In this document: positions 22,930 to 31,001 of the stretch, one piece after another
Position numbering within the stretch: position 1 is the stretch's first letter
How the letters are laid out: each line of letters opens with the position of its first letter
Origin: Bradyrhizobium sp. MOS002
GTDB taxonomy: Bacteria; Pseudomonadota; Alphaproteobacteria; Rhizobiales; Xanthobacteraceae
Direction of reading: 5' to 3'
Assembly (NCBI RefSeq): GCF_003020115.1
Contig: NZ_PYFX01000031.1
Location: forward strand, 1 to 32,488
DNA length: 32,488 nt
Program-made: the position numbers and the translations under genes
The notes under the pieces: model-generated
What the model was told of the DNA's origin: nothing
Databases searched by the model: none
The model's input: the letters and a program-made list of their open reading frames with translations, nothing else

Positions 22930-24336
22930 TTAGGCGGCGAGCCGTTGCCCCTCTTTTCCCAGGGCCTTAGCCACAGGCGCGCCGACGATCCGGCGCAGCT
23001 CCGTGGCGATTCCGTCCAGCACCGCCCGCTTTTCTTTCATCCGTTGGGAGTGGTTGTAGACCTTGCCCGTGACGGTCGGCACGACGGTGTCGCCCTTCTT
23101 TGTCACGGCGTGGTCAAGGCATTTGGCGATGGCGGCATCGTCAAAGCCAAGATCGCCGGCCAATGTTGCCGCTGTCCGGCGCAGGTCGTGCGGCGTGAAC
23201 CGCTTGAGTCCGAGCAACTCGCAGAGACCGGTGGTCTTGGTCTTGTTCTTGTTCGTTTCGTGTTTCGTGCCGCGCAGCGCATCGGCCATCGCTTTGCGGT
23301 GGATCGGCTGGCCCTTGTACATCGGGCTCTCGAATACGAACTGCTGATCATCCGAGGTCAGCGCCTCCTTGATGATCTTGAGAGCCAGATCCGACAGCGG
23401 CTGCTGGATCACCCGCCGCTTCTTCACCCGCTTGAGGGCCACGTCGAAACGCGGATGCTGACCGTCGAGGTCAAACAGCTCATCCCGCCGCGCGCCAAGC
23501 AATTCACGTGAGCGCAGCATGGTGACCAACTCGAACTTGAGGGCGAGACGGGTCCGGCGGTCCCAGGGCAGGTCGTCCCGATCGAGCCCGTGCCAGAAGA
23601 CCCTGATCTCGTCTTCGGAGAGGACTCGGGTGCGCGGATGCTCGGGGTCGAGCTTGGGCAGGTTGACGCAGGGGCTCGCCGTCACATAATCGCGCCCCGC
23701 TTCAGCCGCCCAGTTGAACAGCCCCGAGGCTGCTTTGCGCATATGGCGGGCGTTGCTGACGGAGGGCTTGCCGAACTTGCCCGCGACAATGTCGTTCGAC
23801 AGCGCCGCGATGTCGTGCTTCGTGACTTCGCTCGCGAGTGTTTTGCCAAGCCGCGCACCGAGAAACCGGCGCAGGTGGCTCGCCGTATTTTCCCAAGCCT
23901 CCAGTCGGGGCCGCATCTCGCCATCCGGCTTCTTGACCAATGTCTTCATCCAGTCGATCCGCTCCTCAATGATCTCGGCGACCGTCTTGCCACGCTTTGC
24001 CGCTTTGGCCTTCTGGTCCCGGAAACTCTCGGCGAGGGCGTTGGCCCCCAGTCCCTTGAGACCGTAGACCCTGCTGCGGGCGTCCTCGACGGTAAAGGTC
24101 TCGGGATTGTAGACGCCGAGCCAGCCGGTGCGCTGCTTCCCGGTCTGCCGGTCCGTGAACTTGTACGAGAAGGTCGCCATGCCCGCCGCGGTGATGCTGA
24201 CGTAAAGACCGGGGCATTTGCGGTCGTAGAGCTTGGCTCGCTTGGCGACTCGCTTCTCGCACAGGCGGTCGGTCAGGATGACGCTGCTGTTGCGGCCGCG
24301 CTTGCCGACAAGGGAAGGGGCGATGCTACTGTTCAT
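22930..24336 (-). CDS. Tyrosine recombinase / integrase (DUF4102 type)
   Basis: The 468-aa enzyme inserts or excises an element at an attachment site. N-terminal part (about 20-110): arm-DNA-binding DUF4102 (PF13356), with KLYDRKCPGLYVSITAAGMA and TFSYKFTDRQTGKQRTGWLG. Core-binding domain about 115-240. Catalytic domain about 250-450 (PF00589) with Arg in TMLRSRELLGAR, HDLRR (His and Arg), a later His in CLDHA, and the nucleophile Tyr in KVYNHS. All catalytic residues are present. I prefer the ATG at 24336, with GGAG upstream, over the ATG at 24366. It is convergent with the TPR-PIN gene and divergent from the second integrase. No tRNA is visible nearby. Confidence 0.93.
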   Translation of the reverse strand: MNSSIAPSLVGKRGRNSSVILTDRLCEKRVAKRAKLYDRKCPGLYVSITAAGMATFSYKFTDRQTGKQRTGWLGVYNPETFTVEDARSRVYGLKGLGANALAESFRDQKAKAAKRGKTVAEIIEERIDWMKTLVKKPDGEMRPRLEAWENTASHLRRFLGARLGKTLASEVTKHDIAALSNDIVAGKFGKPSVSNARHMRKAASGLFNWAAEAGRDYVTASPCVNLPKLDPEHPRTRVLSEDEIRVFWHGLDRDDLPWDRRTRLALKFELVTMLRSRELLGARRDELFDLDGQHPRFDVALKRVKKRRVIQQPLSDLALKIIKEALTSDDQQFVFESPMYKGQPIHRKAMADALRGTKHETNKNKTKTTGLCELLGLKRFTPHDLRRTAATLAGDLGFDDAAIAKCLDHAVTKKGDTVVPTVTGKVYNHSQRMKEKRAVLDGIATELRRIVGAPVAKALGKEGQRLAA

Positions 24337-24844
24337 GTGGTTTCGGCTCCTGAGGCTTAGGACCAAAGGGCTCGGCTTTGAGGCTTTCAGTTTGTCGTGC
24401 GGACGCTGAAAGACTTAGGGCCGGGCCCTTAATTTGGTGAAGCCCGCTGAAACAGCCTGCATCAGGGTAGTCGAAAAGCACTTAATTCAAAGTCTTTTGT
24501 TAGTTTCGGCGTGTTTCACCGAATGCCAAAATATAGACGTGTGGTCCTGGCCGTCGTTGCTACGGTCAAGCCCTGGCGGATGCGGCATCTGCGTCAACCG
24601 GCGCGGCGTCGGTGAATTTCGCGAGGGCGAGGGAGCCAGAACGAACTCGGCTCCCGGGAGAGCACGGCATAAGCCGTCCAACCATCGCGCAGGGAAAATA
24701 AATACTTGTATGCAGTTCTATGGAGCAGTGTGGAATTCGCAAGCTATTGATCGACCGCACGTTATCCCCATAACGTGTCATAAGCCTCCATGAGGCTTCA
24801 CAGACACGATCGCGACACTTCGCGAGAACGGGGACACGAATTAC
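24337..24844. other. Divergent intergenic region between two integrases
   Basis: About 0.5 kb without a convincing gene, AT-richer near 24690-24780. It contains several inverted repeats: AGGGCC-G-GGCCCT at 24417-24429, GGGAGCC...GGCTCCC at 24631-24655, and the tandem palindromes at 24758-24798. It should carry both integrase promoters and possibly an attachment site. Confidence 0.5.
24758..24798. promoter_or_regulatory. Two tandem perfect palindromes upstream of the second integrase
   Basis: CACGTTAT-CCCC-ATAACGTG (24758-24777) is followed four bases later by AAGCCTC-CAT-GAGGCTT (24782-24798). They lie 46 bases before the integrase ATG. They could be operators or a recombinase core site; no second copy is visible in the window. 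Confidence 0.45.
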
Positions 24845-26101
24845 ATGGCACGCAAGGTCAGCTTCAGTGCGCTGGAAAGCCGCAGCGCGCGGCTGCGATT
24901 AAAGATTCGCCGCAGGCCTTACAGTGGCCCGTCGCTCGCGCGCGGAATCGCGCTGATGTACAGGCGCAACAAGACCAACGGCACATGGGTGCTTAAGGTC
25001 AGCGACGGCCATGGCGCTTACTGGACCAAGGGCTTCGCGCTGGCCGACGACTTCGAGGATGCCGACGCCAGGAACGTGTTGACGTTTCACGAGGCGCAGG
25101 ATGCGGCGAAGAAGCTGGCGCGCAGCGATGACGGCAGCGCCAACAATGCACCGATCACTGTTGATGGAGCGTTGAAGGACTACCGGCGCGATCTGGAAGC
25201 CCGCGGAGCCAATCCTTACAACGCAGAGCATCCGCGCCTGCATCTCACGCCGGCGCTGTTGTCGAAGCCGGTGGCGCTGCTCGCGGCGACCGAGCTGAAG
25301 AAGTGGCGCGACGGCCTGCTAGGCACGATGGCGCCTGCCACGATCAATCGGCTGTGCCGTTGCGTTTGCGCTGCGCTGGAACTGACGGCGCAGCATGACC
25401 AGCGCGTCAAGAACCGTGAGGCATGGGAAATTGGTCTTGCCAATCTGCCTAACGCGCAGGAGGCGAGAAATGTCATCCTGCCGGACGACAAGGTGCACGA
25501 ATTCGTCGCCGCCGCTTACGGACTCGATCATCAATTCGGGCTGCTGACCGACACGCTGGCGAACACTGGCGCGCGCCCCAGTCAGGCGGTCCGGCTTCGC
25601 GTCGAGGATCTGCACGATCATCCGGTGCGGCCGAAATTGATGATGCCGAAGTCTGCCAAGGGCGGCGGCAGAAATCGCAGTGCGAAAAAGGCCGAGCGCT
25701 ACAGCGTGCCGATTACGGTCCAGTTGGCTGTACGGCTCAAGCTGGCGGCTAGAGGTCGTGCCGCCGATGCTCAGCTGCTGTTGCAAAGCAACGACAGTCC
25801 CTGGAACAACAATCCGCGGGAGAACTATCATCGCCAGGTCGATAAGGTCGTTACCGCCATCGGGGTCGATCCTGCCGAGGTGACGATGTACTGCCTGCGG
25901 CACTCCAGCATCGTCCGCATGCTGCTGCGAAATGTGCCGATCAGGCTGGTGGCGTCGCTGCACAACACCAGTGTCGCGATGATCGAAAAGCATTATTCGA
26001 GGTACATTACTGAACATTCCATCGACGATATCACGCGCGTCGGACTGCTGTCCGAGCCCGCGCCTGCCGGAGACAACGTCGTGTCGATCGGGGGGCGATA
26101 A
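24845..26101 (+). CDS. Second tyrosine recombinase / integrase
   Basis: The 418-aa protein has a catalytic domain at about 215-395: Arg in TLANTGARPSQAVRLRVEDL, Arg-His in MYCLRHSSIVRMLL, then LHNTSVAMIEKHYSRYI with the His and the Tyr nucleophile. The usual HxLR motif reads YCLR, i.e. the first His is Tyr. The first 55 residues are basic; translation could instead begin at the ATG near 24957 (MYRRNKTNGTWVLKVSDG), which starts the recognisable fold. It differs from the first integrase in type (no DUF4102) and direction, so the region may hold two nested or adjacent elements. Confidence 0.88.
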   Translation: MARKVSFSALESRSARLRLKIRRRPYSGPSLARGIALMYRRNKTNGTWVLKVSDGHGAYWTKGFALADDFEDADARNVLTFHEAQDAAKKLARSDDGSANNAPITVDGALKDYRRDLEARGANPYNAEHPRLHLTPALLSKPVALLAATELKKWRDGLLGTMAPATINRLCRCVCAALELTAQHDQRVKNREAWEIGLANLPNAQEARNVILPDDKVHEFVAAAYGLDHQFGLLTDTLANTGARPSQAVRLRVEDLHDHPVRPKLMMPKSAKGGGRNRSAKKAERYSVPITVQLAVRLKLAARGRAADAQLLLQSNDSPWNNNPRENYHRQVDKVVTAIGVDPAEVTMYCLRHSSIVRMLLRNVPIRLVASLHNTSVAMIEKHYSRYITEHSIDDITRVGLLSEPAPAGDNVVSIGGR

Positions 26102-26561
26102 GGGGCCGGAATCCGGCAGCTGCATTCCGGCGCTCCAATTGTCGACAATTAGATTTCCATACGAGCCGGCGACTCGCATGCGACGCGCGCGGTGCTCGAT
26201 GTCGACGAGCCGGCAATCTTCGGTTGATTACTCGGCGGGAAGTAAAATCAAATCGCACAGAGATTCTCTCGACAGATCAACGCGATCCGCGTGATGCTCG
26301 GTGGTGTTGCCGGTTCGTGGGACGAATTCTGCCCAATGGCAAGAGCCCGCCGGGGGAAATTCAGCCGACCTTGTTTTCGGTGAACACAATTAAGGCCTAA
26401 AAATACTCCCGACAAATCACGCGGTTAGCTCGGGGGTAGTCGTAGTAATTGCGAAAAATCCTTTGGCTTTTCAACCACTTATGAAGTCGGGTAGACGCGA
26501 TTCGCGTTGACGGATTATGGCCCATCATATTGAACGTGAGTCTCCCAAGTGGAGGTGATCA
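26102..26561. other. Leader region of the replication block
   Basis: No gene supported. Immediately after the integrase stop are GCCGGA-A-TCCGGC and, further on, the perfect 14-bp palindrome AATTGTCGACAATT. A TTGACG at 26507 followed by CATATTGA is a weak promoter candidate for the rightward block (spacing about 14-16, shorter than ideal). Confidence 0.4.
26105..26150. promoter_or_regulatory. Palindromes after the second integrase
   Basis: GCCGGA-A-TCCGGC (26105-26117) and AATTGTCGACAATT (26137-26150) are both perfect. The first could terminate the integrase transcript; the second is a good size for a dimeric repressor site or a recombination core. Confidence 0.4.
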
Positions 26562-26819
26562 ATGGGCCGCAAGAAAGTAACCGGGAAAAGCGAGCCAGTA
26601 GTCGACGAGCTGATCCCGCCGCCGCAGCGCCTGGCGCTCTCCATTTTGGAGTTCTGCGACGCCCACGGGATTTCCGAGGCGTTCTATTATAAGTTGAAGA
26701 AGCAGCGCAAGGGTCCGCGCGAGATGAAGCTTGGCGCGCGCACGCTGATCACGCTGGAATCAGCGGCGGAATGGCGTCGCGCGCGCGAAAATACCACGCG
26801 GGGGTCCCATGATCGCTGA
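26562..26819 (+). CDS. Small DNA-binding regulator/excisionase-like protein (85 aa)
   Basis: GGAGGTGATCA precedes the ATG: an almost perfect ribosome binding site. The middle reads RLALSILEFCDAHGISEAFY, then YKLKKQRKGPREMKLGARTL and ITLESAAEWRRARE. This is the helix-turn-helix pattern of AlpA/excisionase-like proteins (first helix, short turn, YxxxKxxGxGPxxxKxGxRxxI). It would bind DNA and could control the element's genes or excision. It overlaps the nuclease gene by 11 bases, so they are coupled. Confidence 0.75.
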   Translation: MGRKKVTGKSEPVVDELIPPPQRLALSILEFCDAHGISEAFYYKLKKQRKGPREMKLGARTLITLESAAEWRRARENTTRGSHDR

Positions 26820-27621
26820 GAACCTCGGCGGACCTCAGGCGGGTGCGGGGTGGATGGCGCCCCCCTTCGGCGATCCTGCGGGCTGCACGGAAGTCATCAA
26901 GTACGACCATCACTCGGCGAGCTCTACCAGCCTTTTTTGCGCCAGCACCGCGATGTGGGTGCTGGAGAAGGTGCTTGGCCTCTCGCAGCCGGTTGGCGCG
27001 CCAGCGCACCGCGGTGTTGCCGTCGAGGATGGCGTTACGCACGGCCTCCTGAACCCCGACGCATCGTTGGCCGAGTGCGTCAAGGTCGCCATCGTCAAAT
27101 ACGACACGCTCATGGCGCTGTCGCCCGATGGCCGTCGCGAAAAGTACCGCGGAACAATTTGCGACATGGTGCGCCAGGCTCTGGTGGAGTTGCGCCCCTA
27201 CGGCGAGCCCTCAGCCGTGCAGGGTCGTATTGAATGGAAGCCGGACGGTCTGCGCCTGCCCGTCATTGGCTATTTCGATTTCGAGTGGGCGCAGCACGGC
27301 ATCATTGTCGACCTCAAGACCACCGAGAAGATGCCGTCGCAGATCAAGGCTTCGCACGCGAGGCAGGCTGCATTCTACGCGTCATCCGACCACATGGCGG
27401 CGCGCCTGACCTACGTCACGCCGAGAACGTGCGTGACGTATGAACTTCAAAACATCCGCGAGCATCGCGAGGCGCTGCGCCAGATCGCGATGAGGATCGA
27501 GAACTTCCTCGCGCTCTCGGACGACCCGGAATTTTTCAAGAGCATCACGGCCCCGGATTTGGAGAGTTTCCATTGGGGTGGCCCCGCGAGGCAACTCGCC
27601 TACGAGCACTGGCAAATCTGA
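26809..27621 (+). CDS. PD-(D/E)XK nuclease (phage exonuclease/Cas4-like)
   Basis: The 270-aa protein has the PD-(D/E)XK catalytic pattern: R68-G69-x3-E73 (HRGVAVEDG), GYFD157, then D168-L-K170 (IIVDLKTTEK), and a Q/Y helix (ARQAAFYAS). These order as in RecB-type and phage recombination exonucleases. It would resect DNA ends in the element's replication or recombination. It starts within the upstream regulator gene and precedes a probable SSB-like gene by 67 bases, so the context is DNA processing. Confidence 0.82.
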   Translation: MIAENLGGPQAGAGWMAPPFGDPAGCTEVIKYDHHSASSTSLFCASTAMWVLEKVLGLSQPVGAPAHRGVAVEDGVTHGLLNPDASLAECVKVAIVKYDTLMALSPDGRREKYRGTICDMVRQALVELRPYGEPSAVQGRIEWKPDGLRLPVIGYFDFEWAQHGIIVDLKTTEKMPSQIKASHARQAAFYASSDHMAARLTYVTPRTCVTYELQNIREHREALRQIAMRIENFLALSDDPEFFKSITAPDLESFHWGGPARQLAYEHWQI

Positions 27622-27688
27622 ATTCCCGCAGAGAGCGGGAATGGGCGTCTGCTTCGGGCCCTAATCGAAGCAACAAAGAGAGCACTAA

Positions 27689-28339
27689 ATGTTGAATATT
27701 CTTGGTTTCTCCACTTCACCGACTGAGGGCGGCGGCTTCACGCCGATCGTCAAGTATGATGCACGCGCCGGCCGATTGTTCCGGATCGATCGCATCGAGA
27801 ACAACGGCAACTTTGCGAACGAGGCTGTCGACATCACGCAGTCGTTCAAGGCGATTGCCGATTTCGAAAACATGAAAACCGGATGGGCGCTGTTCGCTCC
27901 CGGTATTGCGCCGGACTTTAACTTGGTGCCGATTGGCAAGCAGTTTCCTGCTCGTCCGAGCGACAAGCACAAGCACGGCGCGAAGTTGATGATCAAGCTC
28001 GCGAAGGATTGCAGCGGCGACAAGCCCATCCGCGAGTTCGCCGGCACGTCCAAGGCGTTGCTCGCGGGTTTCGAGGCTGTGTATGCCCAGTATCTGGCGG
28101 AGAAGGACACGCACCCGGGCAAGTTGCCGGTTATCGTCCTGGAAAAGACGACGCCGGTTCGGTCCGGGACCGGCGACCGTACTTCGATCAACTATCAGCC
28201 GACGTTCAAGATCGTCGGGTGGGCGCCGCGTGGCGATCTGGGCGGCGTGGCAGCGCCTGACGGCAGCCCGCCCGCCACCGGCTCGACGCAGGTCGAAGCG
28301 CCGAAGGCTGCCGAAACCGTCAGCGCCGACGAGTTCTAG
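27689..28339 (+). CDS. Probable single-stranded-DNA-binding-like phage protein
   Basis: The 216-aa protein begins with a conserved-looking strand region (MLNILGFSTSPTEGGGFTPI, then VKYDARAGRLFRIDRIENNG and GWALFAPGIAPDFNLVPIG). It ends with a flexible P/A/S/T-rich linker and the acidic-aromatic tip VSADEF. That tip resembles the C-terminal tail of SSB proteins (DDDIPF), which binds replication partners. Position between a recombination nuclease and a PrimPol-helicase fits. No OB-fold motif can be proved by eye. GAGAGCACTAA lies before the ATG (weak). A 9-bp hairpin follows the stop. Confidence 0.6.
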   Translation: MLNILGFSTSPTEGGGFTPIVKYDARAGRLFRIDRIENNGNFANEAVDITQSFKAIADFENMKTGWALFAPGIAPDFNLVPIGKQFPARPSDKHKHGAKLMIKLAKDCSGDKPIREFAGTSKALLAGFEAVYAQYLAEKDTHPGKLPVIVLEKTTPVRSGTGDRTSINYQPTFKIVGWAPRGDLGGVAAPDGSPPATGSTQVEAPKAAETVSADEF

Positions 28340-28345
28340 TGCTGT

Positions 28346-28377
28346 GGGGCCAGGAAGGTTGCAGCCAACCTGGCCCC
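28346..28377. terminator. Hairpin after the SSB-like gene
   Basis: GGGGCCAGG and CCTGGCCCC pair perfectly over 9 bp around 14 bases. No T-run follows. It may be a weak terminator or part of the leader structure of the replication gene. Confidence 0.4.
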
Positions 28378-28408
28378 TGCACCGCTCACGCTTCCCGCGA
28401 TCTGAACT

Positions 28409-28475
28409 CCCGAGCAACGCACAAAGGTGCGCTTTCGTCTTAGCGAAAAATAGCAGCCTTGTGCAGTTGCTCGGG
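28409..28475. promoter_or_regulatory. Large imperfect inverted repeat in the leader of the replication gene
   Basis: CCCGAGCAAC-GCACAAAGG (28409-28427) pairs with CCTTGTGC-A-GTTGCTCGGG (28457-28475): about 18 base pairs with two single-base bulges around a 29-base loop. It lies 31 bases before the PrimPol ATG. It could be a regulatory RNA structure, an antisense-RNA target or a DNA-level origin element. Confidence 0.5.
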
Positions 28476-28506
28476 ATCGGATTCGCAGTCCGGATTGGCC
28501 GCGAGG

Positions 28507-30582
28507 ATGGTCTCCACTCCAATTGCTGATTTCGATCCTGACTTTGCCAGTCCGGCAGAGTGGGCTGCCGTGTATCGCGCCTGCGGCCTGCAGGTAATCC
28601 CGTGTTACGCGCCGTCCGAGGTATCCAAGGGAGCCTCGTGGAAGCGTCCCAAGCTGTCGGAATGGGCGGAGTTTCAGGGCAGCCTCGTTCCCGATGCGGT
28701 GTTTGCGCGCTGGTATGGAGACGCTGGCGAGCATTCGGCCCGCGACAACATGGGCATCCTGACCGGCCAGGCCAGCGGCAATGTCTTTGTGATCGATTTG
28801 GACGACCAAAAGGGGCCTGCTGCCGGTGAATGGTGGCGCGGCATCCTCGCCGTGCACAACAATGGAATTGAACCCGAAACGTGGCGGCAGCAGACCGGCG
28901 GCGGTGGTCGGCAAATCCTGTTCCGGGCCAGGCCGGATTGGCATGTCCCGACCAACAGGACGCCTGTAGGCGTGGATATCCGGGGTCAGGGCGGCTTTGC
29001 CGTGCTGCCCGCTTCCATGCACGAGAGCGGGCGACGATACGGCTGGGCCGCCGGCTGTGCGCCCTACGAGATCGAGATCGCCGACGCGCCGGAATGGCTG
29101 CTGGCTGCCGTGGCGGCACTGGTGGCGCAGCATGGCGGCGATCAGGACGGCGGGCGGCGTGAACGCACAGCCTCATCCGGCGGCGACTATGATGCCTTTG
29201 GGCATCAGCGCGACGGGCGCGAATGGAGGATGACCCGGCTGATCTGCGGCGCCGTGGTCGACTGGTATCGGGAATGCCCAATCAAGCCTGGCGAGGCCGA
29301 GCAGAAGGCGAAGGCAATCGAGAAGTACCTGATCTACGAAAGCCTTGTGGTCAGCCGTCTGACCGATCCGAGCAAGACCAAGGCCGCGTTGCTGGAGCAG
29401 GAAGGCCGCGGCTGGACGCTGTTCTGGCAGAAGTGGCAGGCCATAATGCGGGGGTGGGATGGCAAGGTGGCGGAGAAGGCCCGCAGACCAATGTCGAGGA
29501 GGGCTGACGAAGCCTCACCTAAATCCACGGTCGATCCCAAGACCGGCGATCCGCTGCCGCTGCTGCTGAGCGCCGAGCAGTTCGTGGCAGGCTTCTCACC
29601 GCCTGCCTACCTGATCGATGGCGTCGTACAGCGTGGCTACTTGTACAGCCTCACGGCGCGTACCGGCCACGGCAAGACGGCTGTGGCGATGTACGTCGCG
29701 CAGTCGATCGCGCGCGGCCAGCCCATGCACGGCAGGGAGGTCAAGGCGGGGACGGTGCTGCTGCTGGCTGGTGAAAACCCCGACGACATCAGAGCGCGGT
29801 TCCTGGTTCTTGCCGATGCCTATGGCTTCAAGGCCGAAGACCTCAAGATGCGGTTCGTGGCCGGCGTGATCGACATCGCCGCCAAGATGGCCGAGATCAG
29901 GGCTGAGGCGGAAACGATCAGGGACCTGGTCCTGGTCATCGTGGACACGGCGGCGGCCTACTTTCCGGGCGACGAAACCAACAACAATTCCCAGCAGGGG
30001 GCGTATGCCCGGCTGCTGCGGCAACTGACGTTCCTGCCGGGCAAGCCTGCCGTGCTGGTCAACTGTCACCCGGTCAAGAACGCCTCGCGCGACAACTTGC
30101 TGCCGATGGGCGGCAGCGCCTTCCTGAATGAAGTAGATGGCAACTTGACACTTTGGGCGACCGCCGACCGGCAGACGACCCTGCATTGGCTGGGCAAGTT
30201 CCGCGGGCCTGAATTCGAGCCCATGACGTTTGAGCTGGAGGTCGCCGAAAGCGTCAGGGTGATCGACGCCGAGGGGCGGCTGATGCCGTCTGTCGTCGCC
30301 AAGCCGGTTTCCGAACTCAAGCTGCAAATGGAAGAGGGCAAGCAGGAGAGCGAAGAGAATATGCTGATGCGCACGATCGCCGAAAACCGGAACATCTCGA
30401 TCGCAAACCTCGCCATCAAGTGCGGGTTTGTGAGTTCGACCGGCCAGCCGCAAAAGTCGAAAGTGCACGCCATGTGCGGCCGGCTGGTCGAGGAGAAGCT
30501 GCTGGAGCGCCGCCGCAACAAGTACCGGATCACGCCAAAGGGCAAGCGGGAAATCGGCTGGAAGGACGACGATGATGATTGA
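28507..30582 (+). CDS. PrimPol-AAA helicase replication protein
   Basis: The 691-aa product combines a bifunctional primase-polymerase domain (PF09250) and an AAA_25/RepA-like helicase domain (PF13481). PrimPol motifs: D97-L-D99 in VIDLDDQKG, then GGGGRQILFRA, then GVDIRGQGGFAVLPASMHES. Helicase: Walker A ARTGHGKTA at about 384-392, Walker B LVLVIVDTAAA at about 474-484, sensor NCHPVKN and GGSAF. The C-terminal 100 residues are helical with a winged-helix-like end (MLMRTIAENRNISIANLAIK). I chose the ATG at 28507 because the longer TTG start would lie inside the inverted repeat. It probably starts replication of the element from the iterons just downstream. Confidence 0.9.
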   Translation: MVSTPIADFDPDFASPAEWAAVYRACGLQVIPCYAPSEVSKGASWKRPKLSEWAEFQGSLVPDAVFARWYGDAGEHSARDNMGILTGQASGNVFVIDLDDQKGPAAGEWWRGILAVHNNGIEPETWRQQTGGGGRQILFRARPDWHVPTNRTPVGVDIRGQGGFAVLPASMHESGRRYGWAAGCAPYEIEIADAPEWLLAAVAALVAQHGGDQDGGRRERTASSGGDYDAFGHQRDGREWRMTRLICGAVVDWYRECPIKPGEAEQKAKAIEKYLIYESLVVSRLTDPSKTKAALLEQEGRGWTLFWQKWQAIMRGWDGKVAEKARRPMSRRADEASPKSTVDPKTGDPLPLLLSAEQFVAGFSPPAYLIDGVVQRGYLYSLTARTGHGKTAVAMYVAQSIARGQPMHGREVKAGTVLLLAGENPDDIRARFLVLADAYGFKAEDLKMRFVAGVIDIAAKMAEIRAEAETIRDLVLVIVDTAAAYFPGDETNNNSQQGAYARLLRQLTFLPGKPAVLVNCHPVKNASRDNLLPMGGSAFLNEVDGNLTLWATADRQTTLHWLGKFRGPEFEPMTFELEVAESVRVIDAEGRLMPSVVAKPVSELKLQMEEGKQESEENMLMRTIAENRNISIANLAIKCGFVSSTGQPQKSKVHAMCGRLVEEKLLERRRNKYRITPKGKREIGWKDDDDD

Positions 30583-30611
30583 GTTTTTCAGTTGTTAGAA
30601 CGCCAAAAAGC

Positions 30612-30781
30612 GTGAACGATTTTTGTGAACGGCAAGTGGTCGAAAAACAGCCCGTTCGTTCACGGTGAACGATGGCGTGAACGATCGCTCAAAATTGGAG
30701 TTAAGTCATTGAATGAAAAGCGTGAACGGGTGAACGGCTTACCGTGACGAACGCCTCGTTTTCAGGCGAGCGTTCGTTCAC
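30612..30781. repeat. Iteron array, likely origin of replication
   Basis: GTGAACG occurs directly at 30612, 30625, 30665, 30677, 30722 and 30730, and inverted (CGTTCAC) at 30657 and 30775. The inverted copies are part of an identical 13-mer, CGTTCGTTCACGG, at 30653 and 30771. A variant GTGACGAACG lies at 30744. The two groups flank an AT-rich stretch (about 30689-30720). The array starts 30 bases after the replication gene. Confidence 0.75.
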
Positions 30782-30782
30782 G

Positions 30783-30804
30783 GCGTTAGCGTAGCGTTAG
30801 CGTC
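30783..30804. repeat. Short tandem repeat next to the iterons
   Basis: GCGTTAGCGTA followed by GCGTTAGCGTC: two 11-base units differing at the last base. Each contains two GCGT words. It directly abuts the last iteron block and may be part of the origin. Confidence 0.55.
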
Positions 30805-30851
30805 CGAACTTTTTCGCGTTTTTGGAGGTCGTATTCAGGGGCGAGGTCAGC

Positions 30852-31001
30852 ATGGGCAAGGTCAAGGTAGACGACCACGGTCGACGACGTCATGGTCGCG
30901 AACCCATGCAGTTTAAATTGCCGGGCACCCTTATCGACGAAGCAGACAGGACAGCGGCGCAGATGGAAACCAAGCGCCTGGCGGCTTCGATGACTTGCTA
31001 G
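30852..31001 (+). CDS. Small ribbon-helix-helix-like protein (49 aa)
   Basis: GGGGCGAGG lies upstream of the ATG at 30852. The peptide starts with a basic arm (MGKVKVDDHGRRRHGREP) and continues MQFKLPGTLIDEADRTAAQM, the pattern of a ribbon-helix-helix repressor (a strand followed by an amphipathic helix). It may bind DNA near the origin. The second RHH helix is short, so the fold is not proved. Confidence 0.5.
   Translation: MGKVKVDDHGRRRHGREPMQFKLPGTLIDEADRTAAQMETKRLAASMTC

Noticed and set aside
22930..24360. Plus-strand frames of 223 and 256 codons opposite the first integrase
   Set aside because: They are shadows of the integrase, which has all catalytic residues.
18000..26600. tRNA gene as integration site
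   Set aside because: I looked for a T-arm-like GTTCRANYC with a matching acceptor stem and found none I could support.
27716..29281. 521-codon minus-strand open frame
   Set aside because: It is antisense to the SSB-like and PrimPol genes, which have clear motifs; the product is arginine/proline-rich as expected of a shadow frame.
29596..30468. 290-codon minus-strand frame
   Set aside because: It is antisense to the helicase domain; composition is that of a reverse-strand shadow.
30612..30781. Possible CRISPR array
   Set aside because: The repeats are 7-13 bases, in both orientations and unevenly spaced; this fits iterons, not CRISPR.
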